DNA of 13,066 nucleotides from an uncultured Burkholderiaceae bacterium (GTDB taxonomy: Bacteria > Pseudomonadota > Gammaproteobacteria > Burkholderiales > Burkholderiaceae_F). A program made the position numbers and the translations under genes. The notes under the pieces were generated by a model. It was given only the letters and a program-made list of their open reading frames with translations, was not told the DNA's origin and searched no databases. Position 1 is the first letter of the stretch; every line of letters begins with the position of its first letter. This document shows positions 1 to 5,766 of this stretch, piece by piece. The DNA is taken from contig CALGWX010000300.1 of NCBI GenBank assembly GCA_937936215.1, positions 1 through 13,066 on the forward strand. The letters run 5' to 3'.

Positions 1-489
1 GGCGTCGCCCGCGACGAGGCCGTGCGCCGCATCTACGAGGACGACATGGTCGCCAAGCTCGCTGCTCGCGGCGTCCAGGGCGTGCGTAGCTATACGGTGC
101 TGCCCGCGGCGCTGGCTGCCGACAGCCACGACCGGCTGCTGGCCGAGGCGCGTCGCGCCGGGGCGCGCTATCTGCTGTCGACCGCGGTCATCGGCCAGGA
201 AACGGAAACGGTCGTCTATCAAGAGCCGTGGCCGGCAGCCGGCTACGTCGGCTTCCGCGGCTGGTACGGCGCCTACTGGGGCATGGCCTGGCCGGTGGCC
301 ACCCAGGTGCGCACCTATCGCGTGTTCATCGCCCAGACGGCGCTCACGCGCGTCGACGCCGACCGCGTCGACTGGGTCGCGCGCACGCGCACGACGGCGC
401 CGGCCAACATCGAGAGCGAAACCCGCGGCTTCGTCGACGTGATCCTCGGGGCGATGACCAAGGACGGGCTGTTGGCGGCGGCCAAGTAG
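1..489 (+). CDS. Unrecognised envelope-type protein, 3' part (5' end outside window)
   Basis: An open frame enters from the left edge and ends at TAG 487-489, giving 162 visible residues; the true start lies upstream. I do not recognise a named family with certainty. The visible part begins with a mixed alpha/beta stretch containing RIYEDDMVAKLAARGVQ and SYTVLP, then a segment in which 'GARYLLSTAVIG' looks like a core beta strand. Residues about 72-97 form an unusual Gly/Tyr/Trp-rich tract (GYVGFRGWYGAYWG), followed by alternating beta-type sequence (TYRVFIAQTALTRV, RVDWVARTRT). This layout resembles small secreted proteins or lipoproteins of proteobacteria in which a Gly/Tyr-rich loop interrupts a beta-sheet domain, but no signal peptide can be checked because the N terminus is missing. 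Codon use is typical of the high-GC host. A terminator-like hairpin follows 44 bases downstream. Confident as a gene, not as a function. Confidence 0.75.
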   Translation, partial: GVARDEAVRRIYEDDMVAKLAARGVQGVRSYTVLPAALAADSHDRLLAEARRAGARYLLSTAVIGQETETVVYQEPWPAAGYVGFRGWYGAYWGMAWPVATQVRTYRVFIAQTALTRVDADRVDWVARTRTTAPANIESETRGFVDVILGAMTKDGLLAAAK

Positions 490-532
490 AGAGAGTCGCC
501 CGCGCTCGGCAGGCAACGAATTCCCAAGGCCG

Positions 533-557
533 AGACGCAGCGCCGTCCCGTCTTTTT
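533..557 (+). terminator. Possible Rho-independent terminator after the left-edge gene
   Basis: AGACG at 533-537 can pair with CGTCT at 549-553 across an 11-base loop, and the run of five T (553-557) overlaps and follows the right arm. A G-T pair at 532/554 could extend it. The stem is short, so termination may be weak, but T runs are rare in this GC-rich window and the position 44 bases after the stop codon fits. Confidence 0.4.
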
Positions 558-629
558 GGTCGCAGCGGGCACGGCCGGCAAAGGTCGGCGCTCTCGAAGT
601 CGGTCCTCGCGCAAGTAGACAATTCGAAA

Positions 630-645
630 GAGCGAAGGAGCGAAG
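630..645 (+). repeat. Tandem duplicate of GAGCGAAG before the toxin-antitoxin pair
   Basis: GAGCGAAG occurs twice back to back at 630-637 and 638-645, preceded by the related TTCGAAAG at 623-630. It lies about 20 bases before the presumed antitoxin start and just before its AGGGA ribosome binding site (652-656). Toxin-antitoxin operons are usually autoregulated from repeats in this position, so an operator role is possible but is inferred from position only. Confidence 0.4.
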
Positions 646-666
646 CGCCCCAGGGATGAACGGAAA

Positions 667-903
667 TTGCTCGAACGTATCACTGTCAACCCGGCGATTC
701 TTTGCGGCAAGCCGATCATTCGGGGCCGGCGCGTCGCGGTCGAGCAGGTCCTCGGCATGCTCGCCGCAGGTGATACACCGGAACTCATCCTGGACAATTA
801 CCCGTTTCTCGAAAGGGAAGACATCCCGGCGTGCCTTGTCTATGCCCGGCGGCTGGTCGGCCGGGAGCGTGTAGAGCCGGCGTTGACCGAAGCGGCAGTT
901 TGA
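667..903 (+). CDS. DUF433 (VapB-like) antitoxin
   Basis: Small 78-residue protein of the DUF433 family, a winged-helix type DNA-binding domain known as the antitoxin partner of PIN-like toxins. Family hallmarks are present in order: ITVNPAILCGKPIIRG near the N terminus (the conserved G-K-P-x-I-R-G turn), VLGMLAAGDTPELILDNYP (a helix resembling the family's V-L-x-x-L-A-x-G pattern, followed by the I-L-x-x-Y-P motif) and EDIPACLVYA (the conserved final helix). The start is taken as TTG at 667, because AGGGA at 652-656 lies 10 bases upstream and the family motif begins at once; the ATG at 656 is in another frame. Its stop (901-903) is 2 bases before the toxin ATG, so the pair is co-transcribed and probably co-translated. 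Expected role: binds and neutralises the downstream toxin and represses its own promoter. GC content is visibly lower than in neighbouring genes, consistent with acquired DNA. Confidence 0.85.
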   Translation: MLERITVNPAILCGKPIIRGRRVAVEQVLGMLAAGDTPELILDNYPFLEREDIPACLVYARRLVGRERVEPALTEAAV

Positions 904-905
904 GA

Positions 906-1265
906 ATGCGGCTTGACACCTGCGTGTCGCCGCCGGTGCGCGACGAGTTGCGCTCGCACGTCCACCCTGTCGTCTGGATCGGCGATTGGGCGAACGATCC
1001 CGGCGACGATGCCGTGCTCGAGTTCGCCTTGCGAGAGGCGCGCGTGCTGATCGCCTTGGACAAGGACTTCGGCGAGCTCGCCGTCGTTTTCGGTCGCCGG
1101 CATTGCGGCATCGTCCGCCTTGTCGATCTTTCCGTCTCTCAGGTGGGTAAGTTGTGCGCCGCCGCGCTTGATCGGTACGAGTCTGATCTGGCGCGCGGCG
1201 GGTTGCTCTCGGTCGAACCCTATCGCGTCCGCCTTCGGCCGGCAGAGAAAGACCAACAGGAATAA
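906..1265 (+). CDS. DUF5615 PIN-like toxin
   Basis: 119-residue protein of the DUF5615 family, compact PIN-like ribonuclease-fold toxins encoded next to DUF433 antitoxins. Visible signs are the N-terminal strand with the first acidic residue (MRLDTCVSP, Asp4), the central acidic helix (DPGDDAVLEFA, Asp34/Asp35) and the strand plus turn ARVLIALDKDFGEL (Asp52, Asp54), the strongest family signature; GIVRLVDLS supplies the next core strand. Together Asp4, Asp35, Asp52 and Asp54 could form the metal-binding acidic cluster of a PIN nuclease. The usual family start is followed by a few more hydrophobic residues before the first Asp, so this N terminus is slightly short, but ATG 906 is placed directly after the antitoxin stop. 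Expected role: RNA cleavage when not bound by antitoxin; the substrate cannot be told from sequence. Confidence 0.85.
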   Translation: MRLDTCVSPPVRDELRSHVHPVVWIGDWANDPGDDAVLEFALREARVLIALDKDFGELAVVFGRRHCGIVRLVDLSVSQVGKLCAAALDRYESDLARGGLLSVEPYRVRLRPAEKDQQE

Positions 1266-1348
1266 CCCGCGACCTCAGCGGCACGCGGACTGCCGCCACC
1301 GGCCGACGGCGGCACTCGGTTGATGGTTCCAGACGCCTCGGCGTCGCC

Positions 1349-1373
1349 GCTGGCCGTCTAGCGGGCGGCCAGC
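1349..1373. other. Strong hairpin in the gap after the toxin gene
   Basis: GCTGGCCG at 1349-1356 and CGGCCAGC at 1366-1373 are perfect reverse complements around a 9-base loop, an 8-bp nearly all-GC stem. It lies 84 bases after the toxin stop and about 70-105 bases before the next gene. There is no T run on either side, so it is not a classical terminator; it could stabilise the toxin transcript's 3' end, help Rho-dependent termination, or be a protein-binding dyad. The rest of 1266-1443 shows nothing I can name. Confidence 0.45.
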
Positions 1374-1479
1374 AGGCAGCGCAGGCTGGCTGGCGGCGCT
1401 GCACCCGAGGGCCGAGATCGGCGGCAGACGGCCGGCATTCCCCATGGCGCTGCGCCGCGGCCGCGATAACCTAACGGCC

Positions 1480-2226
1480 ATGGTCTGGCGCCGACTCGAC
1501 ACCACGCCCCTCGACATCGACACCGGTGTCGAGCCGGCGCTGGCGCTGGCGGTGGCCGAGGCGCTGGCGGCGCACACGGTGCCGCTGGTGGTGTCCCGCC
1601 ACGGCCGCGTCGAGCCGCTGGCCACTGGCGCGTTCTACCGCGCCGGCACGCGGCTGTGGCTGGTGACCTGCCGCCACGTGTTCGACGACGGCGTGGCGCT
1701 GGGCGACGTCGGCATCGCGCTGCCGCCGGCCAGCCGCGTGCGCTGGCTTCGGGACGGGCGAGCGCGGCTGCTGGCGCACCCCGAGCACGATCTGGCGGCG
1801 ATCGCCCTTGCCGGCGGCGAACTGGCGCGCGAGTGCGGCCGCGCCTGGCCGGCGCTGCCGCTGGCGGACTTCGACGAGGCGCCGGCGCACGCGCTGGTGC
1901 TGGCCGCTTACCCGTACGCACAGATGCGGCGGATCGAATCCGTGCTGCACGCGCGGCCGCTGGTGGTGTTCGCGCGCTGGCGCGGCGCTGGCGGCGACGT
2001 GCTCGCCAGCTACGCCCGCATCGCCCGCCGCGCCGACGGGCAGCCGGTGCACGCGCCGCCGCTGGATGGCGCCTCGGGGGCCACGCTGTGGGCATTGCGC
2101 ACGGTCAGCGCCGATGGCCGCTACGTGCTGCAGCCGGCCGCCGTGCAGTTCGCCTTCAAGCACGACGCCTACATGCGCGGCGCGCCGTTTGCGGCGCTGC
2201 GGCCGCTGCTGCATTCACTGCACTGA
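1480..2226 (+). CDS. Trypsin-like serine protease homologue, cytoplasmic
   Basis: 248-residue protein with the layout of a chymotrypsin/DegP-type fold (trypsin-like peptidase clan). Numbered from ATG 1480: LWLVTCRHVFDD holds the candidate catalytic His66 in the usual 'V-T-x-x-H-V' strand; PEHDLAAIAL holds Asp104 in the usual 'D-L-A' motif; DGASGATLW holds Ser199 in the G-x-S-G nucleophile motif. The GAFYRAGTRLWLVTC stretch before His matches the first beta hairpin of such proteases. There is no signal peptide, transmembrane segment or PDZ domain, so it would act in the cytoplasm as a minimal single-domain enzyme. An in-frame ATG at 1444 would add 12 residues (245 bases of the gap before it are otherwise unassigned); neither start has a clear ribosome binding site, and I prefer 1480 because the Arg-rich extra residues look untranslated. 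Substrate unknown. It is followed by the 20-bp repeat array. Confidence 0.75.
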   Translation: MVWRRLDTTPLDIDTGVEPALALAVAEALAAHTVPLVVSRHGRVEPLATGAFYRAGTRLWLVTCRHVFDDGVALGDVGIALPPASRVRWLRDGRARLLAHPEHDLAAIALAGGELARECGRAWPALPLADFDEAPAHALVLAAYPYAQMRRIESVLHARPLVVFARWRGAGGDVLASYARIARRADGQPVHAPPLDGASGATLWALRTVSADGRYVLQPAAVQFAFKHDAYMRGAPFAALRPLLHSLH

Positions 2227-2275
2227 GGCGGACGCGGCGAGCCGACGCCGACGAGACCGGCCTGCCGCCCCTGAC

Positions 2276-2455
2276 CCGAGTTGCCGCCGGCGCAGCCGAG
2301 TTCCGAACGGCCAGCCCGAGTCACCGCTGGCCACGCCGACGCGCTACCGGTTGAGCCGAGTCGCAATCGGCCAAAACGACTCGACGTCTGCTGAGCCGAG
2401 TCACCATCCGCGACCCCGAATCGGCGTCGGCGAACCCCAGTCGGCACGGCCGAAG
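2276..2455. repeat. Array of nine degenerate 20-bp tandem units, core CCGAGTC-N6-GGC
   Basis: Units start at 2276, 2296, 2316, 2336, 2356, 2376, 2396, 2416 and 2436, an exact 20-base register with no indels. Position 2 (C) and position 4 (A) are the same in all nine; positions 1, 3 and 6 in eight (C, G, T); position 7 is C in seven and T in two; G15 and C16 in eight. The middle (8-12) and end (17-20) vary. Many units form an imperfect dyad with CCG at 1-3 and CGG at 13-15. Because 20 is not a multiple of 3 the array cannot be a repeated peptide, and no plausible gene covers it. It sits between two convergent genes (protease stop 2226, HNH stop 2535). The bases on both sides (2227-2275 and 2456-2534) show no in-register unit and no gene. 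Function unknown; a multi-site protein-binding array or a decayed minisatellite are the main options. Confidence 0.8.
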
Positions 2456-2534
2456 CAGGGCCGGCGCCGGCGGACCGTTGGGCGCTCCTCGTGGATGCGT
2501 CGCGGCGGGCCGCCGCCGGGCGCAGCGACTGGAC

Positions 2535-3116
2535 TTAGCCGTTCGCCCAGCGCGAATAGCGCGGCAGCGAGGCTTGCAGGAAGGTCATCTGGTCGGCGAG
2601 GATGCGCCGGTTGCTTAGGATGAAGCCTTCGTTGCGGCACACTGCGTAGGGCACGTACAGCAGCGGCATCCGCGCCTCTTCGGGCAGGCGGTTGCCCTTG
2701 CGCGTGTTGCACGAGCGGCAGGCAGTGACCACGTTGGTCCACTCGTGGCGGCCGCCGCGCGACACCGGCAGGATGTGCTCGACCGTCAGCTCACTTTCGG
2801 CGAACTGGTCGCCGCAGTAGGCGCAAATGTGGCGGTCGCGGGCGAACAGGCGATGCTTGGTGAGCCCCACGTGCGTGTGGCCGCTCGGGATGCGATGGCG
2901 GCCGCGGATCATCACGATCGAGCTGGCGATGAACTCCGAGCGCAGGCCGGTGCGCTCCTGCGTGCCGCCGCTCCAAGCGAACAGGTTCTCGCCGAGGTCG
3001 GTCACCACCTTGCCGGCGGCGTAGTAGCGGGCGGCGCGCATCATCCCAGCCCAGCGTACGGGCTGACCGTAAGTGTCGATGATCAGGATCCGTGGTCCAG
3101 CGTCGCCTGCGTACAT
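2535..3116 (-). CDS. HNH endonuclease-family protein
   Basis: 193-residue protein of the HNH nuclease superfamily (McrA-like, COG1403 type). The N-terminal half (RILIIDTYGQPVRW, then VVTDLGENLFAWSGG and LRSEFIASSIVMIRG) matches the all-beta leader domain common in this family. The HNH zinc-finger follows: HICAYC (Cys98, Cys101), the HNH His in TVEHILPVSRGG (His114), Asn128 in EWTNVV, and the second Cys pair TACRSCNTRKG (Cys133, Cys136) with Asn137. All four zinc ligands and the His are present, so it looks active. Start is ATG 3116, right before the conserved leader; the frame is open a further 87 codons upstream to a TTG at 3377, but that extension is Arg/Ala/Pro-rich and unlike the family. 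No ribosome binding site is evident at 3116. This family often occurs as a single housekeeping-like copy with unknown substrate; no methyltransferase is adjacent, so a restriction role is not supported. Confidence 0.85.
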   Translation of the reverse strand: MYAGDAGPRILIIDTYGQPVRWAGMMRAARYYAAGKVVTDLGENLFAWSGGTQERTGLRSEFIASSIVMIRGRHRIPSGHTHVGLTKHRLFARDRHICAYCGDQFAESELTVEHILPVSRGGRHEWTNVVTACRSCNTRKGNRLPEEARMPLLYVPYAVCRNEGFILSNRRILADQMTFLQASLPRYSRWANG

Positions 3117-3373
3117 GCCGCAATAGTGCCACGCGGCGATGTCGTTTGCATGGCGAAGGGCGCTGAGGTGCCGCCGCTGGGCACGAAGCGGCGGCGCGTG
3201 CGGGCCGTATTCCGCTCCGCCTGTACGCCGCTGCGGCGGGGCCGGCGGCTTGGACCCATTTGCGGCGAGGCCCGCCGCGGCGGCTGTCAGGAGATCGGCG
3301 CGAGTGGCCTGGGGCTGCGGCCATCGGCCGCGGCCGCGAGACGGACACGCGCCGCCGATCGATGCGCCGTTTG
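3117..3373. other. Gap upstream of the HNH gene with no supported gene
   Basis: 257 bases between the HNH start and the stop of the next - strand gene. Open frames exist on both strands but read as Arg/Ala/Pro-rich sequence without family motifs. The sequence at the right end of the gap, TTGACA on the - strand (3372-3377), looks like a perfect -35 hexamer, but no matching -10 lies 16-19 bases downstream. Confidence 0.35.
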
Positions 3374-3637
3374 TCAAGCGCGGCGCCAGAGCGCCGGCGA
3401 GTATTCGCTAAAGGAGCCGTCGTCGCGCAACACCTTCAGCCGCGGGGGCGACTCGTCACGGGCGATCAGCACACGGCCGCGGCCGCCGCCATTCACGGCA
3501 AGCACCAGGTCGCCGTCGCGAAGGCCGCGTTGCGCGAGGTCGCGCTGCAGGGCAAGGATGTCGCGCTCGCGCGCGATGCGGTCGAGTTTCTGCTGCAGCG
3601 ACAGCGCAGGCGGTGCGGGCAGGTTGGACTTCATCAT
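3374..3637 (-). CDS. Small hypothetical protein with N-terminal coiled coil
   Basis: 87-residue protein that I cannot assign to a named family. After a Pro-rich leader (LPAPPALSL) residues about 14-38 form an amphipathic, charged helix likely to be a coiled coil (QQKLDRIARERDILALQRDL). The second half is short beta-type sequence (DGDLVLAVNGGGRGRVLIA, then PPRLKVLRDDGSFSEY), with the look of a small SH3-like barrel. No signal peptide or membrane segment, so cytoplasmic. Two adjacent ATG codons (3637 and 3634) are possible starts; the longer open frame up to 3769 has no better start and reads as Ala/Arg-rich. It lies between the lipoprotein gene (103 bases upstream) and the HNH gene (257 bases downstream), all on the same strand. 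Non-repetitive, balanced composition supports it being a true gene. Confidence 0.6.
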   Translation of the reverse strand: MMKSNLPAPPALSLQQKLDRIARERDILALQRDLAQRGLRDGDLVLAVNGGGRGRVLIARDESPPRLKVLRDDGSFSEYSPALWRRA

Positions 3638-3740
3638 GGCGGCGGGCGAGGCGGGCGACGCGAGTCTCGCGCCGGTGCTGGCACCGCGACATTCGGAGTT
3701 GCACCGAAGACGGCGGCCTTGCGCGCCCGCCGTCGTCGGG

Positions 3741-4262
3741 CTAGTCGTCGCGCCTGCCGTTGCTGCCAAGGAAGCGCGGGTCGGGGCCGTTTTCGATCCG
3801 CTGCACGATGCCGCGGCCGTCGAAGTAGATGACCATCTCCGAGTTCCACACCCCGTTTTCCTTGTAGGGGTACATCCAGCCCACCAGGCCGGTTAGACGA
3901 AAGGGCACGGTGATGCGCGGCCGCCCGAACTCGCGCAGGATGTCGGCCTGGGTGTCGACGCCCACTCGCACCCGCGCGAAGTTCTCGGCCGTGCGCACCT
4001 GGGTGACCGCCTGCACGCGCCCGGCCGCGTCAAAGTCCACCGCCCAGACGTACTGCTCGAAGCCGCCAAGCGGATACAGCCAACGCTCGCCGCCGCCGGG
4101 CAGAGGGAACCGGTCCGGGGCCGCACCGTGCTTGGCCTGCACCGCGGCGCGATCGGCGCCGACCAGCGAGGCATCGGGCGTGGCGCAGCCGGCGAGGAAG
4201 ACGGCGGCCAGCAGCAGCGCTGGCACAAGGCGACGCAGGCCGAGTTTGCGGTTCGCGTTCAT
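3741..4262 (-). CDS. Lipoprotein with two BamE/SmpA-like repeats
   Basis: 173-residue exported lipoprotein. The N terminus has positive residues (NANRKLGLRR), a hydrophobic core (LVPALLLAAVF) and a lipobox LAGC with the acylated Cys at about residue 25, followed by Ala-Thr-Pro, so lipid-anchored sorting to the outer membrane is expected. The mature part contains two similar units of the BamE/OmlA kind: helix 'DRAAVQAKHGAAPDRF' then WLYP and WAVDFDAAGRVQAV; and helix 'VDTQADILREFGRP' then GWMYPYKENGVW and MVIYFDGRGIVQRIEN. Each unit has the typical 'helix - G-x-P - W-x-Y - strand - F-D-x-x-G-x-V' order. BamE assists the BAM beta-barrel assembly complex; this protein is a relative, not BamE itself, and its role is unknown. 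Start ATG 4262 has GGAGG 8 bases upstream; a longer frame to 4349 lacks this. Confidence 0.8.
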   Translation of the reverse strand: MNANRKLGLRRLVPALLLAAVFLAGCATPDASLVGADRAAVQAKHGAAPDRFPLPGGGERWLYPLGGFEQYVWAVDFDAAGRVQAVTQVRTAENFARVRVGVDTQADILREFGRPRITVPFRLTGLVGWMYPYKENGVWNSEMVIYFDGRGIVQRIENGPDPRFLGSNGRRDD

Positions 4263-4819
4263 CGCCGCGCCTCCATCAAAGCGTGTGGCGAAGAGTACAG
4301 CCATCGCCGTGACACAGGGCGCCATCCGCCGCGAGCGCGCTGCCGGCACGAACGGGCCGCCGGGGGGACAGCACTATCGGCGCAGCGCCGCGCCAGTCGG
4401 CGCGTCGCGGGCGTCCAAGTGCCAGCGGGCGCCGAGGCGCTCGGCGACCCCGGGCGGCAGGCCAATCCCCCCTCGGGGTGCCGCCTGTCGTGGGGGCGCG
4501 GGGAGCGGCGCTTCCGCCCTTCCGAAGCATCGACTTTGTCCGCGTATCGCGCGCCGGTGCCGGGGTCGCAGGCGCTGCGCACCGCCGAGGCCAGCAGGTC
4601 TGGCGATCCGCGAGGCTCGGCGCGGCAGCAGGTCGCGGCGGTAGCTGCTGCGCACCAACCCGGCCAGCGCGCCGTCCCGTCGCGCGGGGGCGCGGCGGCG
4701 TGGCCTGCCTCCTCGATCCGGCAGTCGAGTGCCTTCGGTTGCCGCGCCGTGGGTGCGCCCGCGTACGGGCACGACGGGGGTCGACGGCGTCCGACGGTTA
4801 CCGCCCGGGGCTGACGCGC
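4263..4819. other. 557-bp stretch without a convincing gene; possible decayed coding DNA
   Basis: Every frame on both strands in this stretch reads as Arg/Ala/Pro/Gly-rich sequence without a ribosome binding site or recognisable motif. On the - strand, short pieces in different frames look more gene-like: 'ALAGLVRSSYRRDLLPR' in one frame near 4655-4615, then 'LLASAVRSACDPGTGARYAD' in another near 4600-4540, then 'GVAERLGARWHLDARDAP' back in the first near 4455-4400. This could be a frameshifted gene remnant, but I cannot identify a parent family. No terminator with a T run is visible after the cusF stop at 4820, although one would be expected near here. Confidence 0.3.
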
Positions 4820-5155
4820 CTAGTTCGCCTTGCGGATCGACGTGATGATCAGGTCGTCGCCTTTCTGCTCGACGGTGAACTTCACTTTGTCGCCCTCCTT
4901 CAGGTCGCCCGCCATCGCCGGGTCCTTGAGCTTGAACGACATCGTCATCGCGCCCATATTGATGCTCTTGATCTCGCCGTGCCGCAGCAGCACGGTGCCG
5001 CGCGACTTGTCGATGCGGCGCACCTCGCCGTCGGCCGGCTCGCTCGTCGCCGCGGCTGCGGCCGGAGCCTTGGGGGCGCCGTGGCCGGCATGCTGGGCAA
5101 AGGCAGGCGCAGCGGCGCCAACGGCAAATGCAAAGGCAATCAGCAGGGGTTTCAT
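4820..5155 (-). CDS. cusF: CusF-like periplasmic copper/silver-binding protein
   Basis: 111-residue periplasmic metallochaperone, last gene of the copper operon. Residues 1-20 are a signal peptide (MKPLLIAFAFAVGAAAPAFA) cleaved before Gln21. The mature N terminus is a short His/Ala/Pro linker (HAGHGAPKAP). The OB-fold-like CusF domain runs from about residue 41 to 110, with the metal-site region 'LRHGEIKSINMGAMTMSF': His59, Met70 and Met72 sit at the spacing of E. coli CusF His36, Met47 and Met49. The fourth position, Trp44 in E. coli CusF (which caps Cu(I) by a cation-pi contact), is Met67 here, so the site would be His/Met3, a common variant. Start ATG 5155 has AGGAG 8 bases upstream. It lies 36 bases after the DUF411 gene. 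Role: binds Cu(I)/Ag(I) in the periplasm and passes it to the CusCBA pump. Confidence 0.85.
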   Translation of the reverse strand: MKPLLIAFAFAVGAAAPAFAQHAGHGAPKAPAAAAATSEPADGEVRRIDKSRGTVLLRHGEIKSINMGAMTMSFKLKDPAMAGDLKEGDKVKFTVEQKGDDLIITSIRKAN

Positions 5156-5191
5156 CCGGGGTTCTCCTGTTCGGGGTTGCAAAGGGTCGGC

Positions 5192-5686
5192 TCAGCGGCG
5201 CGGCGCCGCATCGTAGGACGCATAGACGCGGGCGCTGCCGTCGGGCTGCACGAGCAGCACATCGTACGGGTCGACCACGCCTTTGTACTCCGGGCCGTCC
5301 ATCCCGGGCGAGCCCACGGGCATCCCGGGCACCGACAGTCCCAGCGCGCTTGGCCGCTCGCGCAGCAGCCGCTTGATCTCGCGCGCGGGGACGTGGCCCT
5401 CGACGACGTAGCCGCCGACCAGCGCGGTGTGGCAGGAGCCGAGCTTGGCCGGCATGCCGAAGCGGGCGCGGTAGTGGCGCGAGTCGGGCACGTTGGTCGC
5501 GTTGACCTTGAAGCCATTGGCTTCGAGGTGGCTGATCCAGTCGTTGCAGCAGCCGCAGGTGGGCGATTTGTAGACGTGGACCTCGGGCAACGGCGCCGGC
5601 TTCGGGCGCGGCGACTGCGCCAGCGCAGGCGCGGCGAGGACGGAAAGCAGCGCGAGCACTGTGCGCCGGCGGCGGGGTGGGTTCAT
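5192..5686 (-). CDS. DUF411 periplasmic metal-binding protein
   Basis: 164-residue exported protein of the DUF411 family, regularly found in copper resistance operons of Gram-negative bacteria. The N terminus (MNPPRRRRT, then VLALLSVLAAPALA) is a signal peptide with a run of four Arg before the hydrophobic core; Tat export is possible but the full motif is absent. The mature domain starts with a thioredoxin-like strand and the family's Cys motif SPTCGCCNDW (Cys44, Cys46, Cys47). Later conserved features are GSCHTALVGGYVVEGHVP (Cys85, His86, His98), REIKRLL and the Met-bearing loop VPGMPVGSPGMDG (Met122, Met129). These Cys, His and Met residues are good soft-metal ligands. Start ATG 5686 has AAGGAG 8 bases upstream and lies 80 bases after cusA. 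Exact activity of the family is not settled; binding or buffering of copper in the periplasm is inferred from the residues and the operon. Confidence 0.85.
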   Translation of the reverse strand: MNPPRRRRTVLALLSVLAAPALAQSPRPKPAPLPEVHVYKSPTCGCCNDWISHLEANGFKVNATNVPDSRHYRARFGMPAKLGSCHTALVGGYVVEGHVPAREIKRLLRERPSALGLSVPGMPVGSPGMDGPEYKGVVDPYDVLLVQPDGSARVYASYDAAPRR

Positions 5687-5766
5687 CGGCAGCACTCCTT
5701 GGGGCAGTGGACCGGCATTCGGCGCCGGCGTTCCTTTGGCGGCGGGTGGCGGCATGGCATCGCGTC

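Noticed and set aside
2276..2455. CRISPR array
   Set aside because: Units abut with no unique spacers, the repeat is 20 bases and degenerate, and no cas gene is near.
2502..2516. GC-only hairpin just downstream of the HNH stop as a terminator
   Set aside because: Five-pair stem without any T run on either strand; such stems are frequent by chance in DNA of this composition.
2535..3116. HNH protein as part of a restriction-modification system
   Set aside because: No methyltransferase or specificity gene is adjacent, and this HNH subfamily commonly occurs alone.
3117..3377. N-terminal extension of the HNH protein from a TTG at 3377, overlapping the previous stop by 4 bases
   Set aside because: The overlap looked like translational coupling, but the extra 87 residues are Arg/Ala/Pro-rich and unlike the family, whose conserved part starts right after ATG 3116.
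3372..3377. Perfect TTGACA -35 hexamer on the - strand before the HNH gene
   Set aside because: No -10-like sequence lies at 16-19 bases downstream; the hexamer spans the stop codon of the preceding gene and is probably chance.
4374..4772. 132-residue open frame on the - strand as an intact gene
   Set aside because: GTG start without ribosome binding site, Arg/Pro-rich product, no motif; kept only as part of a possible remnant.
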